Part shown: positions 29,297 to 37,681 of the stretch, piece by piece | How the letters are laid out: the number at the start of each line of letters is the position of its first letter | How positions within the stretch are numbered: the stretch's first letter is position 1 | Source of the DNA: CAZWCX01 sp964632945 | Lineage (GTDB): Bacteria > Planctomycetota > MHYJ01 > WSZJ01 > CAZWCX01 | Reading direction: 5' to 3' | Assembly: GCA_964632945.1 (NCBI GenBank) | Contig: CAZWCX010000014.1 | Coordinates: forward strand, 1-64,000 | DNA: 64,000 nt | Position numbers and translations under genes: made by a program | Notes under the pieces: generated by a model | Told to the model about the DNA's origin: nothing | The model's input: the letters and a program-made list of their open reading frames with translations, nothing else | The model's database searches: none

Positions 29297-30172
29297 ATGG
29301 CGGTGCCACCGATCGACGGAGGGGGGATCCTCATTACCGGCGCCTCGAGCGGCATCGGGCTCGCGCTGGCACGGTTGCTGGCCCCCTCCGCGCGCGCCCT
29401 CGTGCTCGTCGCCCGCCGTGCCGAGCGCCTGGAGGAGCTTCGGTCCGAACTCTCCGCCCGAAACGCGGGAGTCCGCGTGATCGCCCTGGCCTGCGATGTC
29501 AGCGACTTCGGCGCGGTCGACCGGATGCTCGAACGGGCCCAGGCCGAGGCGGGACCGGTCGACGTCCTCGTCAACAATGCAGGGCTGGGAGACATCGGGC
29601 TCTTCGAGCGGACGGAGTGGCGAAAAGTCGCCCAGCTCCTCGCCGTGAACGTCGCCTCGCTCACCTACCTGACCCACCGGCTCCTGCCGGGCATGCTCGA
29701 ACGGCGCCGGGGGGGGATTCTGAACGTGAGCAGCGGGATCGGGTTGACCTGGCTGCCGGGGGCCGCCGTCTACGGAGGGAGCAAACAGTACGTGTCCGCG
29801 TTCACGGAATCCCTGCGTGCAGAACTGCGGGGCACCGGAGTGGTGGTCAGCCAACTCTGCCCCGGACCGGTCGCGACCGAATTCGAGCAGAGGGCCGGCA
29901 ATCCCACGGGGATGTCGGTCCCGGGATTCCTGGAAATCTCGGCGGAGCAGTGCGCGCGCGTTGCCGTACGGGAGTTTCGGCGCGGGAAGGCGATCATCGT
30001 CCCCGGCTTCTGGGCCGGAGTCCTGATTGCGGCCGGCCGCCTGCTCCCGCGCGGGATCGCTCGTGTGATCTACCGCGGCATCGGGGGATTCCTGCGCCGG
30101 CGGCCGCGCGCGACGGAGGCTCGCGAGCCGAGCATCGCGGGTGCGCCTGAATCGCCTCCCGCATCGCCGTGA
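29297..30172 (+). CDS. Short-chain dehydrogenase/reductase
   Basis: A 291-residue classical SDR. The cofactor motif is TGASSGIG (residues 14-21), followed by NNAG and the active-site Y159-x-x-x-K163 (AVYGGSK) with a Ser near 146 (NVSSGIG). A basic residue after strand 2 (RRAERL) favours NADP(H). The C-terminus carries a hydrophobic stretch (FWAGVLIAAGRLLP) and a basic tail, suggesting membrane association as in DltE-like SDRs. ATG at 29297 with GAGG 7 bases upstream is preferred; ATG at 29276 is an in-frame alternative. The substrate is unknown. Confidence 0.87.
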   Translation: MAVPPIDGGGILITGASSGIGLALARLLAPSARALVLVARRAERLEELRSELSARNAGVRVIALACDVSDFGAVDRMLERAQAEAGPVDVLVNNAGLGDIGLFERTEWRKVAQLLAVNVASLTYLTHRLLPGMLERRRGGILNVSSGIGLTWLPGAAVYGGSKQYVSAFTESLRAELRGTGVVVSQLCPGPVATEFEQRAGNPTGMSVPGFLEISAEQCARVAVREFRRGKAIIVPGFWAGVLIAAGRLLPRGIARVIYRGIGGFLRRRPRATEAREPSIAGAPESPPASP

Positions 30173-30202
30173 GCTCGGGCGGGATCGGGGCCGGCCGCCG
30201 GG

Positions 30203-31186
30203 TCAGCGGGTGCCGATCCGGTTGAGGAGGTCGACCAAGTCTTCTCCGGTTCCGCCTTCATTCCCCTCACCGCCCTCCCGGCCGCCCCCGCCCTGCAAGG
30301 TCAACGTCCCCCGGGCCTCCACGAAGGGGCGGCTGAACAACGCCGCGAACACATCGTAGGTCCCGGGTCGCAGATCGGGCGGATACTCCCACACCACCCA
30401 CATGCGCGCGACTTGGCCCGGGTCGAGCCACTTGGCCGGCGGCACCATCGCGGGAAAGGAGCGCCCGGCGGACCACCGGTAGATCACCCGCCCATCCGGC
30501 GCGCGCACCGCGAAGTCGTTGAGGGGCAGCTTGGCGAATTCGAAGCGGATCCGCGTCTGCGTCGGGTTGCGCACCTCGAGCGTAAAGCGCGCCGCTCGTC
30601 CGAGGTGTTCGACGAGCAACCGCGCCTCGGGCCGGACATCGGCGTTCACCAGCGCCATGTAACGGTCCCAGTCGAAGAACCGCCCGGGATCGTGATGCGT
30701 CGCGCCGGGGACCTCGTCATGCCCAATGATGTGCGCGCGGGTCTTGGGGATGCCGTAGCGGTCGCAGATCGCCCGGGTCAACGCGGCCGAGGCCGCGTAC
30801 TGCGCGTCCGTCCACGTGTTCCGATCCGCGTACCCCTCGTGCTCGATCCCGATCGAATGGCGATTGTAGCTCCAGTTTCCCGCATGCCAGGCGATGTCCT
30901 TTTCACGAACCACCTGGATCAATCGTCCATCCTTGGCCACGATGTAGTGCGCGCTGACCTCGGAGCGCGGATTGCGGAACCAGGAAACCGCCCCTTCCGC
31001 CGTCCCCTCGATCGTGTGGAGCACCACGTACCGGATGGTGCGATAGGAAGAGGGGGTGTAATGCCGTCCCGCCCGGAAGGGCACCCCCGGGACACTCTCG
31101 TCCGCAAACGCGGCCGCAGCCCAGACCAGGCTGAGAAGGATGATCGCGCCGACCAGATCGAGAATCCCGCGGCCGTACAGTCCCAT
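30203..31186 (-). CDS. N-acetylmuramoyl-L-alanine amidase fused to a BsuPI-like domain
   Basis: A 327-residue exported enzyme. After a signal anchor (residues 8-28), an Amidase_2 (AmpD/PGRP fold) domain runs to about 205: the first zinc His is in VVLHTIEG (H57), and IIGHDEVPGATHHDPG carries the second His and the Asp. It cleaves the bond between muramic acid and the stem peptide. Residues 215-315 resemble the BsuPI domain of Bacillus intracellular proteinase inhibitor (FAVRAPDGRVIYRWSAGRSF then WLDPGQ and PGTYDVFAAL). The tail is Gly-rich. ATG at 31186 has AAGGA about 10 bases upstream. The BsuPI part may be a wall- or substrate-binding Ig-like module. Confidence 0.83.
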   Translation of the reverse strand: MGLYGRGILDLVGAIILLSLVWAAAAFADESVPGVPFRAGRHYTPSSYRTIRYVVLHTIEGTAEGAVSWFRNPRSEVSAHYIVAKDGRLIQVVREKDIAWHAGNWSYNRHSIGIEHEGYADRNTWTDAQYAASAALTRAICDRYGIPKTRAHIIGHDEVPGATHHDPGRFFDWDRYMALVNADVRPEARLLVEHLGRAARFTLEVRNPTQTRIRFEFAKLPLNDFAVRAPDGRVIYRWSAGRSFPAMVPPAKWLDPGQVARMWVVWEYPPDLRPGTYDVFAALFSRPFVEARGTLTLQGGGGREGGEGNEGGTGEDLVDLLNRIGTR

Positions 31187-31585
31187 GACGATTTCGTCCT
31201 TGCGTCGAGCCCCGTGAACCGTGGATCGATGACACCCCACCGATCAGGGCACCATCGCAAGGCGCGTGCCGCGTGCTGCCGGATCACATTGAATCTCGCA
31301 GGATATTAATTGGAAAAGAGTTACGTGTTTCTGCTCCGCCCGAAAGGGCTTCATGTGCGTCAGCGGGGATGTTTCGTATCCGGACGGGTTCCGGTTTCTT
31401 GGACCGACGGGCGCTCCGGCAACGTGGAAAGCAGGGGCGGCGGGCGGTCCCGTCGATCCCGGACGGCGCGCGGGGGCGGCACCGGTCCGGCGCGCGCGCG
31501 GGGCGAATCGATCGTCGTCCCGGCGTCCCCGCGACGCCCGACCGACCACCGCCCTCGCGCGCGCTTGCCCGATGGACGTGTTCGG
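31187..31585. other. Noncoding gap of 399 bases
   Basis: The gap lies upstream of the amidase gene and downstream of the large FG-GAP gene (both on the minus strand). An AT-rich patch at about 31300-31320 (ATATTAATT) is the best place for the amidase promoter, but no convincing -35/-10 pair was found. No gene is visible. Confidence 0.4.
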
Positions 31586-34500
31586 TCAGCGCGGCGTCGG
31601 GGATGACTTTCGCCGCACTTCCCAGACTCCGCCGGTTCCTCTTGTGATGGCAAGGTCCGGGGACTGGCCGATCACGCGATCCAGCACGACGTTCCAGGAC
31701 ACGTCCTTCACGTGGACGCTCACCCGGGTCGTTCGGGCCAAATCCTGGGCGTCCGGGAGGATGAGGATGCTCTTTCCGGCGGCGACCGCCACGGCCTCGA
31801 TGATGCGGTCGATCGGGGTATCGGAGAGGCTGATCGTGATGGTGGGCTCCACCTCCAGGGCGGGGAGATTCTCCGTCGAGGCGTCGGGTTGCCGGGCGTC
31901 GGGATCCTGCGTTGACTCCATGCCCGACCGATGTGCGGAACCGCTTGCCTGGAACGATCCACGTCGGGACCAGGGATCCCCTCCGTACCCTCCGGCGATC
32001 TGGCACGACAGGAGCCACTCCGACGAGGACTCCCCCCGGCGCCGCTGTCGGACGTCGAGGGATACGACGGTCAGGTTGCGCGCCCCGAGTTCCAGGTTTC
32101 GGAGCAAGCGCGTGAGTCCCGGCAAGTCGGTGGAGCGCAGTTCGACGTTCCAGAGCATGCCGGCTCGGGATTCCCGGCCCTGAACCGGGCCGAGCGAGAC
32201 TCCCAGGTCCGCGGCGGCCGCGTCGAGCCGGGCGATGAACTCGGCCGTCTCGGAAGTCACCGCAGGTTTTCCGATCCGGAGTTGGTCCTCCGCGGCGGTC
32301 CAGGGGCGCAGGGCCCCGGTCGCGATCCCGAAGGCGCTGACGAAGTACAACCGTTCCACGTCGTCTTCCTTCATCGGGCGCATTTCCCGAACCTGGGAAA
32401 CCAGCCGGCCGCGCTTGCGAATCTCCTCGTTCCACCGGGTCAGTTCCCTGGCGGCGGCGACCGTCCCTTCCAGGGTGCACTGGTCGGCGCGGAGGTGCAG
32501 GGAGCGGATCCCCGCCGCCAGGTCCGGGGATTCGACGACCGCGGCGAGCAGCTCCTCGAGCAGGGCGGACGGGGAAACGTACGGAAGACTGGGGGTCGGC
32601 AGCCGTCGCAGCCAGACGGCGGTGCCGGGCTCCCGGACCTGGACGAGTCTTCGGGCCGATGCGAGGAACTCGGCCCAGGTCGGGTCTTCGGACTTGACTT
32701 CGATGCGACCAAGGTCCTCGATGGTCCGGTTCAGGGAGATTCCGCGGCGTGCTTCGAAGTCGCAGGTCCACTCCGGATGTCCGGCCACCTCGAGGCGCAC
32801 GGCTCCGTCCATGGGGAGGCGGGCGCGTCCCAGTTCGGACTCGGTTTCATCGGATCGACGGCGGGCGATGCGGATGCCGCGCACCTCGCTCTCCGGAACG
32901 AGGCTGCGCAGCCGCTGTTCGATCTCCGCGGCGATCGTCGCGTCGGCCGACCCGCCGACGGAGATCTCGCCGACGTAGGGAAGTCGGGCGCGCCCCGAGG
33001 CGTCGGTGGAGACGGAGACGAGCATCTCGGGGGCATCGACCCACACGTCGAGGAATCCGGGCTCGGCCGGGCGGACGACGGCCGGCGCGGCCGCGTCCGG
33101 GCCGGCGAAGGCGAAGACCCGGACGCCCTTCTCGAGGACGCCGAGGATGATTTCCGCGCGGCCGTCACCGTCCAGGTCGGCGACGTCGAGGCCGGCGGCA
33201 AAGCTCCCGACGGTTACGCCTCCGGCATCCCGGAGCGCGTCGGAAACCCAGAGCGGCTTTCCGTCATACGACAAGACGCAGAGGAAGCACTCGCGCACGC
33301 CCTGGCCCTCCCGGGAGAGGATGCCGGGGGAGAGCGCCACGACCACCTCGGGCGTGCCGTCGCCGTCCAGGTCGCCCGCGGCCAGGGCGTTGGGCTGGCG
33401 CAGAATGAAGCCGCCGGGAAGGTCGAATCGCCAGGCCTGCCGGTCGTCGAAGGCGACCAGGACGTCCGGACCGTCCAGGGAATTCGGAAGGGATCCGGCG
33501 GCCACGATGCGGGGTTGGCGACCGCCGGCCCGATTCAGCAGGGTCACCGCCTTCAGGCCGATCCCCTCGACGGGGTACTCCCGGGTGCGCCGGCCGGAAG
33601 AATCGATCAGGTCCACCGACCCGCCCGGGCTCTGCGGATCCGCCCATCCGCGGGCGGCGTAGACGACACTCGTCCCGTCGAACCGCGCGGCTGCGAAACC
33701 GAAGTAACCCGCGTTCGCTCGCCACAGCAACCGGCCATCCTGTTTCCACGCGCTCAGCGCCCCGCCGTGGCGGGATCCCAACACTTCGTGGGTGCCGTCG
33801 CCGTCGAGATCGACGAACTCCACCTGGCCGAGCGGGCTCGGCGCGGTGAATTCGAACCGCTTGCGCCCGTCCCGAGAGAAGCCGAACAGTTGTCCGTGCA
33901 GGAAATTCGGCAACCCGCCGATCCAAAGCGTGCCGTCTCCTTCCCGCACGACGCGACCCAGGGTCAGGAACGGAGGCTCCGCACCGCCGGTGACGAGCGG
34001 ACCGAGTTCCGACCCGCGGCCGTTCAGGACGCGGAGGAACGCCTTGCCGTCGGGGCCGGCGGCGCGATCGAGCCCCGCCACCACGACTTCGGCGCGGCCG
34101 TCGCCGGTCAGATCGCCGGTCCAGGAGCCGAGGATGCGGTCGTCCGCGAGTTGCCAGCGCTCGACGATCTTCAGCGTCGGCGGCGCGAAAAAGTCTTTGC
34201 GCACGCGGCTCGACAGCCCCGAGGCGGCATCCGCGACGACCTGGGTCTGCAACAGGTCATGCGCCCGCAGCAATTCGGCGATCAGGGCTTCCGTTTCCGC
34301 GCCCGCGAGACCCTTGGCCCGGGCGTCGCGGTGAGCGTCGATCGCGCTCTTGAGCGCGGCGACCGCTTCGTCATGCCGGCCGAGTTCGGCCAGGAGGGTG
34401 GCAAGCTGGTGGGCATCGCGTGGACGGGACAGTCCCGCGCTCTGTTTTCGGCGGTACACGTTGACGGCCCGCTCGAGGTGGATGCGGGCGTCGTCGGCAC

Positions 34501-34858
34501 GGTCCCGGGCGCGGAGAGCGCGGGCGTAGTCGGCGAGCGCCACGGGATCCTCGGGATTCAGGGCCAGCGCGCGTTCCAGCGCCAAGAGCGCGGCTTCGGT
34601 TCCCGTCCCGGCGCCTTCCGGTCGGCGGCTGCCGCGCGCGAAGCGGACTTCCGCGATCTCGGCTTCGCGGAGTTCCAGGATGCGGTCGCCGACCCGCACC
34701 CGGTAGGTCCGGCTGCCGAAGTCGACGAGCAGACCCTCGATGCGATCGCCGTTCTGAAGCACCATCGTGACCGGCCGTTCCTGTCCTTGGGACTGGGCCG
34801 GGACTGGACGGATCGCGGTCACGAACATCAGGAAGAGGCAGGCCATTCGTCGCAGCAT
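31586..34858 (-). CDS. Exported TPR/FG-GAP protein with SLBB-type and STN domains
   Basis: A 1090-residue protein with a signal peptide (about 1-22). In order: a small beta domain (30-70, VLQNGDRIEGLLVDFGSRTY), TPR helices (80-190), FG-GAP/VCBS repeats (GDLTGDGRAEVVV, FVDLDGDGTHEVL, GDLDGDGTPEVVV, DLDGDGRAEIIL), a segment like the N-terminal domain of polysaccharide export proteins (ASGRARLPYVGEISVGG), a long alpha/beta region, and a C-terminal STN domain (SLSDTPIDRIIEAVAVAAGK). No membrane barrel is present. GGGGAG lies upstream of the ATG at 34858; an ATG 4 codons later is also possible. It lies 299 bases after the kinase gene, which carries a related beta domain. Surface or secretion-linked function is inferred. 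Confidence 0.78.
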   Translation of the reverse strand: MLRRMACLFLMFVTAIRPVPAQSQGQERPVTMVLQNGDRIEGLLVDFGSRTYRVRVGDRILELREAEIAEVRFARGSRRPEGAGTGTEAALLALERALALNPEDPVALADYARALRARDRADDARIHLERAVNVYRRKQSAGLSRPRDAHQLATLLAELGRHDEAVAALKSAIDAHRDARAKGLAGAETEALIAELLRAHDLLQTQVVADAASGLSSRVRKDFFAPPTLKIVERWQLADDRILGSWTGDLTGDGRAEVVVAGLDRAAGPDGKAFLRVLNGRGSELGPLVTGGAEPPFLTLGRVVREGDGTLWIGGLPNFLHGQLFGFSRDGRKRFEFTAPSPLGQVEFVDLDGDGTHEVLGSRHGGALSAWKQDGRLLWRANAGYFGFAAARFDGTSVVYAARGWADPQSPGGSVDLIDSSGRRTREYPVEGIGLKAVTLLNRAGGRQPRIVAAGSLPNSLDGPDVLVAFDDRQAWRFDLPGGFILRQPNALAAGDLDGDGTPEVVVALSPGILSREGQGVRECFLCVLSYDGKPLWVSDALRDAGGVTVGSFAAGLDVADLDGDGRAEIILGVLEKGVRVFAFAGPDAAAPAVVRPAEPGFLDVWVDAPEMLVSVSTDASGRARLPYVGEISVGGSADATIAAEIEQRLRSLVPESEVRGIRIARRRSDETESELGRARLPMDGAVRLEVAGHPEWTCDFEARRGISLNRTIEDLGRIEVKSEDPTWAEFLASARRLVQVREPGTAVWLRRLPTPSLPYVSPSALLEELLAAVVESPDLAAGIRSLHLRADQCTLEGTVAAARELTRWNEEIRKRGRLVSQVREMRPMKEDDVERLYFVSAFGIATGALRPWTAAEDQLRIGKPAVTSETAEFIARLDAAAADLGVSLGPVQGRESRAGMLWNVELRSTDLPGLTRLLRNLELGARNLTVVSLDVRQRRRGESSSEWLLSCQIAGGYGGDPWSRRGSFQASGSAHRSGMESTQDPDARQPDASTENLPALEVEPTITISLSDTPIDRIIEAVAVAAGKSILILPDAQDLARTTRVSVHVKDVSWNVVLDRVIGQSPDLAITRGTGGVWEVRRKSSPTPR

Positions 34859-35157
34859 GGGTGACGCTCCCCTGGGATGGGTCGAAGGCCGGCGGACGCC
34901 ATGTCCACCGGTCCGACTCTCCCTTTGCAAGCCGCGTTCCGCGGCCGTGGGAAATCCTTCGTACGCCGGAGGGGCGGCTTTGGAGCTCCAATGCCCGTCG
35001 AGGCAAGGCGGGCGGACCGACGCGGGGCGACGGGAGGGAGTGTTGAATCCTTCCACACCCCTGTGGCGGGGATCCACATGCGCCCACAGCGCCCGGGAAC
35101 CGTCGGGTCGCCGCCGGCCCGCCGCCGGAAGGGGGATTCCGTACTCGGAGACGGCGC

Positions 35158-36453
35158 TCACTCTTCGTCCGTCCGGTAGCGGATCGACTCGACTTGATCG
35201 AGCGCATACTCGGTCTCGCGGCCGTCTTCCCCGCGGAAGCGGATTCGACGGGAGTCGAGCTGGAGTACCGTGCCGCGCGCAGTCGAGCCGCCCACGAGGA
35301 TCAATTCCGCAGGGCGCGCCTCCGAGGCGGACTTCGTGATCGCGCGGTCGTTTCCGGGACCCGCCGACGGTCGCCCGGACCCGCCGCGTGGCGCGATCCC
35401 CATTCCATCGAGCAGGATCCATACGAGCAGGCCTCCGAGGACACCGACGGCGGCGACCCACCCGGTGCGGGGGAGGGCGGGGCCCGCGGCCCGGCCGGCG
35501 ACGAGCGTCGAGCCGGCCAGCGGCCCGGCGGTGCCGGGAGTCGCCGGGGAGGCCAGGTACGGCTGGGTTGGGTCCGCGGAGGAGGAGCGGACGACCCCCG
35601 CAAGTCGCCGGAGGTTGTCGCCCTCTTCTCCGCCGGCCGGCGCCGCCGCGGCGCGCAGGTCGGACGCGAGGTCGTTCGCCGACTCGTACCGGCGAAATGG
35701 GTCCTTCTCGAGACAGCGCAGCACGACGCGGTCCAGCGACTCCGGGACGTCGGGTGCGGTCCCGGACGGACGCGGCGCCGGTTCCTCGCAGTGCTTGCGC
35801 AGCAGCGCCAGCGGGTTCTCCGCCAGGAACGGCGGTCGGCCGGTCAGCATCTCGAACAGCATCACGCCCACGGCATACAGATCGGAGCGCGCATCGGCGG
35901 GCTTGCCCTCCGCCTGCTCGGGGGACATGTACTCCGGCGTTCCGAGCACCTGGCCGGAAAGCGTGACGCGGGTGAATTCGGCGACCTTGGCAAGCCCGAA
36001 GTCGGTCACGCGGGCGACGCCGGCGGGGTCGATCAGCAGATTCGACGGCTTGAGGTCCCGGTGGACGATGCCGCGCGCATGGGCGTAGGTGAGGGCATCG
36101 CACACCTGAAGCGCGACCGCGACGGACTCCGCGGGAGTCAGTCGGCCGAGGGCCCGCAGGATGCGGGCGAGGTTGGCGCCGGGAACGTACTCCATGACGA
36201 AGTAATGGACGCCGCCCTCGCTCATCACGCCGCCGAGCCCGCGCACGATGTGCGGGTGGACCAGATCGCCCACGATCTGCTGCTCGAGCTCGAAGCGCTT
36301 CAGGATCCCGGGATCGCCGGAAAGGGATTCGGCGAGCACCTTGATCGCAGCGGCCGCCCCGGTGAGGTCTTCGACCGCGAGATACACGGTACCCATTCCC
36401 CCGCGACCGAGCTTCGCGGTGACGGTAAGCCGGCCGAGTCGGCGGCCGATCAT
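35158..36453 (-). CDS. Membrane Ser/Thr protein kinase with C-terminal beta domain
   Basis: A 431-residue Hanks-type kinase. The Gly loop is LGRGGMGTVYLA, the catalytic loop HRDLKPSNLL and the metal loop DFGLAK, followed by GTPEYMSPEQ, all intact. A single membrane helix lies at about 345-365 (WVAAVGVLGGLLVWILL). The C-terminal 50 residues (ILVGGSTARGTVLQLDSRRIRF to VESIRY) form a small beta domain resembling the one that opens the neighbouring secreted FG-GAP protein. ATG at 36453 has GAGGAG 6-7 bases upstream; the open frame to 36546 lacks conserved sequence. The outer beta domain could sense or bind the neighbour's product. Confidence 0.9.
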   Translation of the reverse strand: MIGRRLGRLTVTAKLGRGGMGTVYLAVEDLTGAAAAIKVLAESLSGDPGILKRFELEQQIVGDLVHPHIVRGLGGVMSEGGVHYFVMEYVPGANLARILRALGRLTPAESVAVALQVCDALTYAHARGIVHRDLKPSNLLIDPAGVARVTDFGLAKVAEFTRVTLSGQVLGTPEYMSPEQAEGKPADARSDLYAVGVMLFEMLTGRPPFLAENPLALLRKHCEEPAPRPSGTAPDVPESLDRVVLRCLEKDPFRRYESANDLASDLRAAAAPAGGEEGDNLRRLAGVVRSSSADPTQPYLASPATPGTAGPLAGSTLVAGRAAGPALPRTGWVAAVGVLGGLLVWILLDGMGIAPRGGSGRPSAGPGNDRAITKSASEARPAELILVGGSTARGTVLQLDSRRIRFRGEDGRETEYALDQVESIRYRTDEE

Positions 36454-36677
36454 GTCGGGCTCCTCATGACCCCCGTGGCGGGAATGGCGGGTCGGGGCGT
36501 ATTGTACTTCGGTTCGCCTGGATTTCCGAGAGTCGTTTGCTTCCAAAACGGCGTCCGGCGGGAAGCCCGTTCGGGATGCCGACCGGGGCGCGTGCCGTTC
36601 GCGCCTCGCGCGCGGCGGGGAAAGTCGCGGTCTTGGCCGGCGCTCCCCCCCGGCCGCGCCGGTCGGGTGCGAGTCGA

Positions 36678-36706
36678 TTGACGTCCCGGCATTGCCTCCT
36701 TACGAT
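36678..36706 (+). promoter_or_regulatory. Sigma70 promoter of the Prok-RING gene
   Basis: TTGACG (36678-36683) and TACGAT (36701-36706) are separated by exactly 17 bases, about 59 bases before the GTG at 36765. It lies in the 311-base divergent gap after the kinase gene. No clear minus-strand promoter was found for the kinase. Confidence 0.6.
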
Positions 36707-36764
36707 CGCTCCGAGTCGGTGCGACCACGCGCGAACGCAGGACTTCGCATCATGGAGGCGAGCG

Positions 36765-37613
36765 GTGCACGCCGAACGGACTCTCGAGGCGCGGCACTGG
36801 GAGCAGATCAAGGCGCTCGCCCGTACCTTGCGTGGACGACTGCGCGCCGCCGACGGCCGGTTTGCCGTGGAATGGTCGTGCGAGGGGGGGGCGGCCCGCA
36901 TCGAGCTCTCGGCCGCTGGGGTGGCCGCGAGATTCGCCGTTTCCCCCATCCGGGCGCGCATGCGGCTCGTCCGGGAAGGCTGGGTCGGGCGACTCCGTCG
37001 CTACTTCGGGGCTCAGGATCTCGTTCTCGGCCACGCCGAGTTCGATCGGCTTTTCCTCATCCAGGGAGTACCCGAAGACGAGGTTCGGCGAGCGCTCTCC
37101 CCCCGGGTGCGCGCCGCCCTCCTGGCCCTTCTGCAACGGACGCCAAAGGCGGCCGGGGACATCGCGGTTGAGGTCGGCGGAATCGGCGTGCTCATCGTCT
37201 GTCGATGCAAGCCGGGATCCCTCGACGTGCACCGGTTCGCGGACCTGGCCCTGGAAGTCTATCGCGGCTTGCGGACGCCCGTCCCCGTCGAGGCTGCTCC
37301 GGAGAAGCCGGCGCCGGCTCCTGCCCCGCCCGTGGTCCGGTCGGCGGAGGAAGTGGCCTCCCGAACCGCCCCGACTCCCGCCGTCGAAATCGTCCCGTCC
37401 GGACGCTGTCCCGTATGTGACTGCCCGTTGGCGCCGCCGCTCAACACCTGCGCGCGCTGTAGAACCCCGCATCATGCGGACTGCTGGGGCTACTTCGGCG
37501 GGTGCGCCATCTTCGCGTGCGGCGGCAGCCGGGACCTCGCCGAGGCGAAGGCGAGGAATTCGCGGCGGCGCAAACGCAAGCCGCGCTCCCGGCGTCACGA
37601 ATTGGAATCGTGA
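36765..37613 (+). CDS. Prokaryotic RING-finger (Prok-RING_1-like) protein
   Basis: A 282-residue protein starting at GTG with GGAGG 6 bases upstream. Residues 1-170 form an alpha/beta domain I do not recognise. It is followed by a Pro/Ala linker and, at about 215-253, a zinc finger: CPVCDCPL, then NTCARC, TPHHADCW and GGCAIFACG. The C-x2-C...C-x2-C-x2-HH-x2-C...C spacing matches the Prok-RING_1 type found in bacterial ubiquitin-like and conflict-system proteins. The tail is Arg/Lys-rich. No E1, E2 or ubiquitin-like gene is adjacent. It may act in protein binding rather than ubiquitin-like transfer. Confidence 0.75.
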   Translation: MHAERTLEARHWEQIKALARTLRGRLRAADGRFAVEWSCEGGAARIELSAAGVAARFAVSPIRARMRLVREGWVGRLRRYFGAQDLVLGHAEFDRLFLIQGVPEDEVRRALSPRVRAALLALLQRTPKAAGDIAVEVGGIGVLIVCRCKPGSLDVHRFADLALEVYRGLRTPVPVEAAPEKPAPAPAPPVVRSAEEVASRTAPTPAVEIVPSGRCPVCDCPLAPPLNTCARCRTPHHADCWGYFGGCAIFACGGSRDLAEAKARNSRRRKRKPRSRRHELES

Positions 37614-37681
37614 CGGGCGGTCGCCCTCTGCAGGAGCGGGACACCAGGGCCACAACATTCTCGGGGCCTCGTCCCGGGCGG

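Noticed and set aside
31931..34864. 977-codon plus-strand frame opposite the FG-GAP/STN gene
   Set aside because: It is the antisense of real coding sequence; its Gly/Arg/Asp-rich composition has no family match, while the minus frame has a signal peptide and repeats.
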